From Bacteroidota bacterium (GTDB lineage Bacteria > Bacteroidota > Bacteroidia > B-17B0 > Aurantibacillaceae), in assembly GCA_030684395.1 (NCBI GenBank), contig JAUXTT010000039.1:1-64000 (forward strand): 64,000 nucleotides of DNA, read 5' to 3'. Made by a program: the position numbers and the translations under genes. Each line of letters begins with the position of its first letter. Position 1 is the first letter of the stretch. The notes beneath the pieces were generated by a model, which saw only the letters and a list, made by a program, of their open reading frames with translations, did not search any database and was not told the origin of the DNA. This document shows positions 43,885 to 50,825 of the stretch, piece by piece.

Positions 43885-43922
43885 GTTTTATAAGGGATGA
43901 ATGATTTTGGAAAAGTGGAGTG

Positions 43923-43953
43923 TTGTAAAAATGGGCTTAATTACCTACATTTG
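43923..43953 (+). promoter_or_regulatory. Promoter of the KdsC-like gene
   Basis: TTG at 43923-43925, 20-nt spacer, TACATTTG at 43946-43953 (full match to TAnnTTTG), 11 nt before ATG 43965, so the leader would be very short. Confidence 0.6.
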
Positions 43954-43964
43954 GCTTAATAACT

Positions 43965-44684
43965 ATGAGCGAAAATATAAACACAATTGAGCTTCTTTTT
44001 ATGGAAGCAGGTGCTGAATTCATTGAAAGTTCAATGGTTTTGCATAACAAACTTAAAAACATAAAAGCCTTTGTGTTTGATTGGGACGGTGTTTTTAATA
44101 ACGGAGAAAAAAATGAGAACAGGAGCAGTAACTTCAATGAGGCTGATAGCATGGGAACAAATTTACTACGTTATGCTCATTATAAAAGCCATGGAGAATT
44201 ACCGATAACTGCAATTATTTCAGGAGAAAAAAACGCATTGTCTTTTTATTTTGCTTCGCGCGAACGACTTCATTCCTGTTATTTTAAAATTGGGAATAAA
44301 ATTGAAGCGCTGAACCATTTATGTAAAGAGCATGATATAAAACCGGAAGAAGTTTGTTATTTCTTTGATGATGTATTAGATCTTTCTATTGCCAAGGTTT
44401 GTGGAATACGTATTTTAATGAACAGAAATGCCGGTTTATTATTTAAACAGTATGTTAGAGAAAATAATCTGGCTGATTATATCACGGCTCATGAAGGGGG
44501 AAACTTCGCATTGAGAGAAGCCTGTGAAATGTTAATGGGATTAAGTGAAAATTTTGAGGAGGTAATTAAAGACCGAACAAATTACGGAGCAGTATATACA
44601 GCATATATCGAAAAACGTAATGAAGCATCCACCTCATTTTATACTTTGAGCGAAGGGAAAATATTAGAGAGTCCTGATAACTAA
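43965..44684 (+). CDS. KdsC-like HAD phosphatase (divergent)
   Basis: 239 aa. HAD motif I FVFDWDGVFNNG (nucleophile D39, D41), motif II ITAIISGEKN, motif IV FFDDVLDLSIAKVCGI, and a C-terminal stretch ADYITAHEGGNFALREACEM that matches the end of KdsC (ADYVT..GG.GAVREVC). KdsC hydrolyses Kdo-8-phosphate to Kdo. It differs from KdsC by a 30-residue N-terminal extension, a 40-residue tail and substitutions around the substrate loop (ADSMGTNLL), so it may act on a related 3-deoxy sugar phosphate or a nucleotide. KdsB is encoded 590 bp downstream. Confidence 0.75.
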   Translation: MSENINTIELLFMEAGAEFIESSMVLHNKLKNIKAFVFDWDGVFNNGEKNENRSSNFNEADSMGTNLLRYAHYKSHGELPITAIISGEKNALSFYFASRERLHSCYFKIGNKIEALNHLCKEHDIKPEEVCYFFDDVLDLSIAKVCGIRILMNRNAGLLFKQYVRENNLADYITAHEGGNFALREACEMLMGLSENFEEVIKDRTNYGAVYTAYIEKRNEASTSFYTLSEGKILESPDN

Positions 44685-44695
44685 TTCCTCAGCAA

Positions 44696-45148
44696 TTACA
44701 AACTGCCCATGTAACTTATTTTAGGTTCGCCTCCATCAGCAGGGAAAAAGATATTTACCGGAGCCGGCATTCCTTTTACATCCGATTTTTTGCTTATAAA
44801 ATAACTGTATTCATCACCTTTTTCACCCGTTTCTTTAAAGCCAATTGCTGTTACACCATTTTTTCGAACACGGGTTATTTTAACCGGATTGGCGTAAAAT
44901 TTCACATTATCGTGTGCTTTTTTAAAACTAAAATTTCTCAGGTCTTTTGTTAAGTCATCACCTGATGCATTTTTCAGACTTTTGTGTACGTATTTTAAAC
45001 ACTCTTTTGCACTTTCATCCGCGTCCTTTATAGCAAGTGCTTTCATGAAATCATTTAATAAGGTTTCAGCTTTTGGGTTAACCTCAATGTTTTGAGCAAT
45101 TGAGCTACTGAATAAAAATAGAAGAAATAGTGCTACTATAGTTTTCAT
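44696..45148 (-). CDS. Small secreted protein, unknown function
   Basis: 150 aa. Signal peptide 1-19 (ends SSSIAQ). The mature part has a NTF2/SnoaL-like look: helical start (AETLLNDFMKALAIKDADES), then beta strands (KFYANPVKITRVRKNGVTAI). I do not recognise a family. It has its own consensus promoter at 45172-45202, divergent from kdsB, and is convergent with the KdsC-like gene. Confidence 0.75.
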   Translation of the reverse strand: MKTIVALFLLFLFSSSIAQNIEVNPKAETLLNDFMKALAIKDADESAKECLKYVHKSLKNASGDDLTKDLRNFSFKKAHDNVKFYANPVKITRVRKNGVTAIGFKETGEKGDEYSYFISKKSDVKGMPAPVNIFFPADGGEPKISYMGSL

Positions 45149-45171
45149 TTGTTAGGTATATTGGATTTAAA

Positions 45172-45202
45172 CAAATCTATTCAATTAAATTATAATAAGC
45201 AA
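45172..45202 (-). promoter_or_regulatory. Promoter of the small secreted protein gene
   Basis: On the minus strand: TTG (45202-45200), 20-nt spacer, TAGATTTG (45179-45172), 23 nt before the start at 45148. Full match to the Bacteroidota consensus. Confidence 0.55.
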
Positions 45203-45218
45203 AGAGGAATGGATTGGT

Positions 45219-45248
45219 TTGCGTGGTTTAAATAAAAATGTATTTTAG
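45219..45248 (+). promoter_or_regulatory. Promoter of kdsB
   Basis: TTG 45219-45221, 19-nt spacer, TATTTTAG 45241-45248 (one mismatch to TAnnTTTG), 23 nt before ATG 45272. Confidence 0.4.
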
Positions 45249-45271
45249 TACTTTCATTTTAATTCAGATAT

Positions 45272-46009
45272 ATGATATTAGGAATAATACCTGCACGATA
45301 TGGATCCAGCAGATTTCCCGGAAAGCCACTTGTAGATATCAGGGGAAAAAGTATGATCCAACGTGTATACGAACAAGCGAGCAAAGCAAAAAAATTAACG
45401 AAGGTTGTTGTAGCTACCGATGATAATCGAATTGCAGAACATGTGAAAAGTTTCGGAGGGGAGGTGATAATGACGGAGCCAAATCACCCAAGCGGAACCG
45501 ACAGGTGTTATGAAGCGTTAAGAAAGGCTGAAGGGAATTATAAGTTCGTGATTAATATACAAGGCGATGAACCTTTTATTGATCCGCATCAAATAGATGA
45601 GCTTGCCAATGCCTGCAACGATTCAACTGAGTTGCTTACACAGATGATCTCGGTTGATTCTTATGAAGTATTGTTTGATACAGGAGAAGTAAAAATAGCA
45701 TTGAACGATCACAAAGAAGCTTTGTTTTTTAGTCGTATGGTGATTCCGTTTGTAAAAGGCATTGATCAAAAAGAATGGCACAAGCATCATCATTATTACA
45801 GGCATGTTGGTATGTATGCTTACCGTGCAGATATTCTTGAAAAAATTACAAGGTTAATGCCGTCTGATTTAGAGAAAGCGGAATCATTAGAGCAGTTACG
45901 TTGGCTCGAAGCTGGTTATAAAATAAAGTGTGTTGAGACTAAATATGATAGTCACTGTGTAGATACGCCTGAAGATATAGAGAAAGTATTGAAATTGATG
46001 AGGTTGTAG
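45272..46009 (+). CDS. kdsB: 3-deoxy-manno-octulosonate cytidylyltransferase (CMP-Kdo synthetase)
   Basis: 245 aa. Nucleotide-binding start IIPARYGSSRFPGKPL (5-20), HPSGTDRC, INIQGDEPFI (Mg-binding Asp), YRHVGMYAYR and SLEQLRWLEAGY are all KdsB signatures; length as usual. It couples CTP with Kdo to make CMP-Kdo, needed for the LPS inner core or for Kdo-containing capsule. Cytosolic. Ends in a strong bidirectional terminator. The KdsC-like gene is close by, but KdsA and a SIS-type KdsD are not in the window. Confidence 0.97.
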   Translation: MILGIIPARYGSSRFPGKPLVDIRGKSMIQRVYEQASKAKKLTKVVVATDDNRIAEHVKSFGGEVIMTEPNHPSGTDRCYEALRKAEGNYKFVINIQGDEPFIDPHQIDELANACNDSTELLTQMISVDSYEVLFDTGEVKIALNDHKEALFFSRMVIPFVKGIDQKEWHKHHHYYRHVGMYAYRADILEKITRLMPSDLEKAESLEQLRWLEAGYKIKCVETKYDSHCVDTPEDIEKVLKLMRL

Positions 46010-46028
46010 TTTTACAGTAAAGAATACA

Positions 46029-46073
46029 AACAAAAAGAGTCCCGATAGAATTTCTATCAGGACTCTTTTTGTT
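46029..46073. terminator. Bidirectional terminator between kdsB and a T9SS protein gene
   Basis: Long stem: AACAAAAAGAGTCC pairs with GGACTCTTTTTGTT, continuing inside with GATAGA / TCTATC after one bulged base. A/T runs on both sides allow use from both strands. Confidence 0.85.
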
Positions 46074-46090
46074 TAAGTATAATGTTGAAT

Positions 46091-49000
46091 CTATTCTACT
46101 ATTAATTTCTTGGTTGCTTTACCCAAAGAGCCGTTCAGGATAATGTTATACATTCCTTTAGATAAACCTTCAACGGTAAAAGTATATTCAGTTGCAGTTT
46201 TATCAATTTTATTTGAAAGAACTTTTCTTCCCAAAGCATCATACATGTCAATAGTTTCAAATTTGCTTTCTTTATTAAATGCAACTGTTACATTACCATT
46301 GGCAGGATTAGGAAATACATTCAGCTCTTTGGTTAAATTTATTTCTTTCACTCCAATTAATGAAGAAGGTGATTTAATGTTTGAACGTGAAGTATTGATT
46401 GCACCCCTTGTTGGATCACATGTTGTCAGCCAGTCAATTTCTACTCTATAACGCGCGTTAGGATAAGGTGCATTGTCAACCCATATGGTTACCGATGGGT
46501 TTACTGATCCGTCCAATAATTCCCATTGGCCACCGGCAACAGTGGTATCTCTGTATATTCTGTAGAAGTTAGCAACCTGACCTACATACAAGTTCCATCC
46601 TAAGTTTACAGTCCCAGTTCCGTTACTTGTTGCTAAGAACATTGTTCTGTGATAAAGCGAGCGCTGTCCTTCATTTCCACAACTATCAACGGCTGCGATT
46701 GCATACTCTTCGAAGTTAGTGTTGGGGTCATAATCACTTAATGTATCTAGTAAGTATGCAGGATCTTCATAAGCAACAGTTCCAACCAAAGTATCTGTCA
46801 TAGCACCTAGTTTGCGGTAAACCCTAAAGCTGTCAATCTCATTGGTTGCAGGCCTCACCCAAAAAATCTCGTTGTGCAATGAAGCAGAATCAACACTAGC
46901 TACACAAACATCAACCAATGGAAGAGGATTAAATACAACATTATGAAATGGACTTGAATCTCTTGATCCACAGTTATTGCTTGGAGTTACCTGAATGCTC
47001 GTTAAGCTGTTAACGCCGGTAAAATCAATAGTAATACTATCTGTTCCTGCCCCAAAAGTGATGGTTCCGTTACTGCTTGTCCACGCATAAGAAGTTGCAT
47101 TGGCAACAGGACTAATCTCATAAGAAACATTTGTAGCTGTTGGGCAAAGTTGTAATACTTGTTGTCCGCTTATTGCGCCGGTATTATCCGGTAATGGATT
47201 AACCGCAATGCCTATATTTGAAGAATCACCTGTTCCGCAAGAATTTTGACCTTTTACATAAATTCTTCCGCTTTGATCATTAAGACCAATATTAAATGTT
47301 TCATTCGGTAATGCAGTAATAGAAGTTGAACCATCCAATGCAGTCCAAATGTATGTATTTGCATTAGCAATTGAAGGTACTGTATAATTTACATTTTGCT
47401 CACCCTGACAAACAGTTGTTGGCCCACTGATAGAACCGGGAGCTGAAGGTAAAGGTGTTAAATTAACCATTAAAGATGCATTTGAACTGGTACCGCATGA
47501 ATTGGATGCGTTAACGGTAATATTGCCGGGAACTGCAGTGTTGTCGTATTCAATTACAATTGAAATTGAGGAAGGGGTAGCAACAATATTTCCACCGCTC
47601 ATAGTTGACCAATTGTAATTTGTAGCATTGGTAACCGCTGCTATGGAATAATTATATTGATTAGAACTTCCCGCACATATTGAAGAGGTGGTTCCAAAAA
47701 TGGTTGAAGGAACCGCCGGAGCATCAACCACATTTATTGTTTTCTGAGTATTGTAATAAAGACCTGTTGTTGTACTGTGAATTCTCATATAAACCGTATA
47801 TGTTCCAACGGTGTTATATGTGTAAGACGGGTTTTGAAGAACGGAAGTATAGTTCGGACTTGATCCATTGTAATTAAAATCCCACTCCCAGGTATCCGGT
47901 TGACCAATAGAAAGATCAGTAAAGTCTAAAGAAGAATTCTTACAAACGGTTGATGAGGAAACATCACTTACCGGACTGTATGAGAAATTGGCAGAAGGTG
48001 CGCAACTCACATCCGCAAAGTTTGTTGTAATACTAACAGTGTCTTTTTTTGCAGGACAAACACTTCCGGTTCTTGTAACAGTCCAAATGTACTGATATGT
48101 TTGAGGAGAAGTTAAACCACTGACAGAAGTACTATTACTACTTGCATTACCCAAAGAAGGGGTAGGAGTTCCACTTAACCATGACCATGTTCCAACGTTT
48201 GATCCTGAAGTTGCTGCTGCATTTAAGAAAGCTGTACCGGAACAAACTAATGGTTGGTCAGGACCTGCATCAGGTGTAGAAGGATTTGCATCTATTTGAA
48301 CTGATTTTGAAGAAGCGTTTCCATTACCGCAGCCAAAACTGTTTGTTCCATAAACACTAATACTTCCTGTTGCAGTAGCTGTTGTAGTAGAAATAGTAAC
48401 AATGGTAGTTCCCTGACCTCCGGTGATTGAATATCCCGAAGGAACAGCCCAGGTGTATCCTGTTGCATTGGCAATAGACGGAACGGTATAGCTTGCAGAT
48501 GTTCCTGCGCAAATTGGTGAAGATCCTGAAATAACTCCCGCAGTGGCAGGAATCGGGTTTACAGTTACGGTAAATGTAACCGATGCTGTATTACTCACAT
48601 GCCAACCATCATTAGCAGTAACTGTTATTATTGCAGTTCCGGATTGTCCTGAAGCAGGGGTGAATTTTAAAGAGCCGGTTGAAGCAGGACTGGTGTAAGT
48701 AATTGTTGGATTAGGGATTAATGAAGGGTTATTAGATGTTGCTGAAACACTCATAGTTTGTGACTCTGCTGTACTTCCGTCTCCAATACCTGATAAATTA
48801 ACCGTTTGCTGACTTGCATTTTGGCAAACAGTCATACTTGATACCGAGCCAATGGTGGGAGGGTTATTTAAAGTATAGAATCCATAAGAAGAACTGTTGT
48901 TATAGTAATTTTTCGAGTTATAATTATATAAGGTTTGCGTAGGATACGTTCCATTTGAATAAACGTGAGAATATGCATAATACAAGGTTGCAGGCTGTAG

Positions 49001-49690
49001 ATTACTCACACTCACGCTTGTTCCTGTATTCATATAAACAACATAGCCTCCGCCTAAAGCAGAACCTGATCCGTAACTAGTGTTAGCCGCATAGTTATAA
49101 CCATCTGTTGGATAAACATTACTTCCGGTTGAAGGGCGTATGTATATCATTCTGCCATCTCCACCGGTTCCAGAACTCACAAAAACAGATGCAGAAGTAT
49201 AACTTGGAGAAACAGAAGTTACGTTTGAAAAAGCAGAAGGTGAAGTGTCTAAGGTATTAAATCCTTCGTAAGTACTGGTTGTTATAGTGGTATTATAGAG
49301 GTAATATATATTCGGGAAAATATACTCTGAAGAGTACTCATAAACATATGCGTAATAGAGTGTGTTGGCAGTTAAGCCGGATATAGAAACACTGGTTCCT
49401 GATCCCTCATAAACTACATAATTATCACCATTTCCTATTGAAGTTCCACTGCCATAGGTTGTACTTGCTGTATAGTTTGTTGTGGTTGAAGACGGTGGGG
49501 TTGACTGTGAACTGGAAGACTTCCTCACAACTACAGCGCAGGCTGCACCATTTCCCCTTGTCCAACTAATAGTTGCTGTTGAGGTACTTTTATAGGTTAT
49601 TTGAACATTTGAAGCCTGAACACTGGGTGCCTGAGCAAACGAAGAAATACCTAATAGTACACCAATTAAAAGAAAGTAAATTTTTTTCAT
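46091..49690 (-). CDS. T9SS type A sorting-domain protein with PKD and Ig-like repeats
   Basis: 1199 aa. Signal peptide 1-19 (ends ISSFAQ). Two fibronectin-III-like repeats (about 20-270; each with TLYYAY), then repeated Ig-like/PKD units (VNPIP/TPLPSAPGSISGPTTVC pattern; a PKD core WEWDFNYNGSSPNYTS), and a C-terminal type A sorting domain (LNVFPNPANGNVTVAFNK, then MYNIILNGSLGKATKKLIVE). The protein should pass the outer membrane by type IX secretion, with its C-terminus cut or attached to LPS. Ser/Thr/Asn-rich; probably an adhesin or matrix protein. A TATATTTG box lies 34 nt upstream. No T9SS machinery gene in the window. Confidence 0.9.
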   Translation of the reverse strand: MKKIYFLLIGVLLGISSFAQAPSVQASNVQITYKSTSTATISWTRGNGAACAVVVRKSSSSQSTPPSSTTTNYTASTTYGSGTSIGNGDNYVVYEGSGTSVSISGLTANTLYYAYVYEYSSEYIFPNIYYLYNTTITTSTYEGFNTLDTSPSAFSNVTSVSPSYTSASVFVSSGTGGDGRMIYIRPSTGSNVYPTDGYNYAANTSYGSGSALGGGYVVYMNTGTSVSVSNLQPATLYYAYSHVYSNGTYPTQTLYNYNSKNYYNNSSSYGFYTLNNPPTIGSVSSMTVCQNASQQTVNLSGIGDGSTAESQTMSVSATSNNPSLIPNPTITYTSPASTGSLKFTPASGQSGTAIITVTANDGWHVSNTASVTFTVTVNPIPATAGVISGSSPICAGTSASYTVPSIANATGYTWAVPSGYSITGGQGTTIVTISTTTATATGSISVYGTNSFGCGNGNASSKSVQIDANPSTPDAGPDQPLVCSGTAFLNAAATSGSNVGTWSWLSGTPTPSLGNASSNSTSVSGLTSPQTYQYIWTVTRTGSVCPAKKDTVSITTNFADVSCAPSANFSYSPVSDVSSSTVCKNSSLDFTDLSIGQPDTWEWDFNYNGSSPNYTSVLQNPSYTYNTVGTYTVYMRIHSTTTGLYYNTQKTINVVDAPAVPSTIFGTTSSICAGSSNQYNYSIAAVTNATNYNWSTMSGGNIVATPSSISIVIEYDNTAVPGNITVNASNSCGTSSNASLMVNLTPLPSAPGSISGPTTVCQGEQNVNYTVPSIANANTYIWTALDGSTSITALPNETFNIGLNDQSGRIYVKGQNSCGTGDSSNIGIAVNPLPDNTGAISGQQVLQLCPTATNVSYEISPVANATSYAWTSSNGTITFGAGTDSITIDFTGVNSLTSIQVTPSNNCGSRDSSPFHNVVFNPLPLVDVCVASVDSASLHNEIFWVRPATNEIDSFRVYRKLGAMTDTLVGTVAYEDPAYLLDTLSDYDPNTNFEEYAIAAVDSCGNEGQRSLYHRTMFLATSNGTGTVNLGWNLYVGQVANFYRIYRDTTVAGGQWELLDGSVNPSVTIWVDNAPYPNARYRVEIDWLTTCDPTRGAINTSRSNIKSPSSLIGVKEINLTKELNVFPNPANGNVTVAFNKESKFETIDMYDALGRKVLSNKIDKTATEYTFTVEGLSKGMYNIILNGSLGKATKKLIVE

Positions 49691-49723
49691 ATAAACACTA
49701 ATTGAATAATTAATTTAGTATTG

Positions 49724-49731
49724 CAAATATA
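49724..49731 (-). promoter_or_regulatory. -7 box of the T9SS protein gene
   Basis: TATATTTG on the minus strand, full match to TAnnTTTG, 33 nt before the start at 49690. Confidence 0.4.
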
Positions 49732-49851
49732 GGGTATTTATCTATGAATTGAGAATGATCGTCGTCAGCATCTAACAGAGATTATAAAAAATAACTCATT
49801 GTTTATCAAATATATAATGCAAGTAATCAGTCAAACAGTTTTAATAAACGT

Positions 49852-49883
49852 TTACTTAACGTATATTTATATTACTTAACGTA
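49852..49883 (+). promoter_or_regulatory. Direct repeats upstream of the LytTR regulator gene
   Basis: TTACTTAACGTA at 49852-49863 and again, identical, at 49872-49883 (20-bp period, about two helical turns), ending 5 bp before the start codon. LytTR proteins bind paired direct repeats on one DNA face, so this may be an autoregulatory site. Confidence 0.55.
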
Positions 49884-49888
49884 AATGT

Positions 49889-50776
49889 ATGTCTAAGTCC
49901 GACGAAATTAACTCTGTTATCGCTTATTTAGCCCAATCCTTAGACAAAGCACAAACTATTGATGAATTGGTATGGGACCTTGCGAAAAAATGCATTGCCA
50001 ATTTAAATTTTGAAGACTGTGTTATTTACCTGTTTGATAAGGAAAATAACAAGTTATATCAAAAAGCAGCTTTAGGTCCTAAAAACCCAAAAGAAAGGGT
50101 TATAGCAAATCCAATTGAAATTCCTTTGGGCAAAGGCATAGTAGGCTCTGTTGCATTAAACGGAATTTCGGAAATGATAGGTGATACTTCCAAAGACCAC
50201 AGGTATATAATTGATGATAAAAAAAGGTACTCGGAATTAGCAGTGCCAATAAAATTTCACGATTATGTAATTGGTGTTATTGATAGTGAACATTCTAAAA
50301 AAGATTTTTTCACCAAAGATCATTTACACATTCTTACTGTAATTGCAAGCTTTGCCGGCAATAAAATCAGAGAGATCAATCAAAAGGAAAGCTTAAAAAT
50401 AAATGCTTCAGGACAGCCGAGTTTACTTGACAAATTGAAACAATTTGAACAATCAGAGAATGAACATATTATTTTAAATACCCAGGCAAGAACATACAAA
50501 CTTAATAAGTCGGATATTATTCGTGCCGAGGCAGATGGCAATTACTGCGTTGTATACACTAATAGCGGTTTACGTATTATGCTTGCTAAAACTTTAAAAA
50601 ATTTCGAAAAGGAAATTGCTTCCAAACAATTCATCAGGCCGCATAAATCACATCTTGTGAATTCAAGATATATCACATCTCATGTACAGAATGAACTTTT
50701 TCTGACAGATAATACCTGTATTCAGATCTCTGTAAGAAAACAGGTAATGATAAAACGTTTGCTCGGTATTAAATAG
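49889..50776 (+). CDS. GAF-LytTR transcriptional regulator
   Basis: 295 aa, soluble. N-terminal GAF domain about 12-160 (TIDELVWDLAKKCIANLNFE; GIVGSVALNG; YVIGVIDSEHSKKDFF), linker, and a LytTR DNA-binding domain at about 195-292 (YKLNKSDIIRAEADGNYCVV, FIRPHKSHLVNSRYI). A ligand or signal sensed by GAF would alter DNA binding. Perfect 12-bp direct repeats lie directly before its start. The neighbouring gene, 49 bp downstream, is a T9SS cargo, a possible target. Confidence 0.92.
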   Translation: MSKSDEINSVIAYLAQSLDKAQTIDELVWDLAKKCIANLNFEDCVIYLFDKENNKLYQKAALGPKNPKERVIANPIEIPLGKGIVGSVALNGISEMIGDTSKDHRYIIDDKKRYSELAVPIKFHDYVIGVIDSEHSKKDFFTKDHLHILTVIASFAGNKIREINQKESLKINASGQPSLLDKLKQFEQSENEHIILNTQARTYKLNKSDIIRAEADGNYCVVYTNSGLRIMLAKTLKNFEKEIASKQFIRPHKSHLVNSRYITSHVQNELFLTDNTCIQISVRKQVMIKRLLGIK

Positions 50777-50825
50777 GAAAATCTTGTTTTATTTTGAATT
50801 TACGTACATTCGTGTTGGAATTGTT

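Noticed and set aside
14184..46009. A complete Kdo pathway cluster (transaldolase-CBS, KdsC-like, KdsB)
   Set aside because: The genes are 29 kb apart, not in one operon, and KdsA and SIS-type KdsD are missing from the window; only a loose link is defensible.
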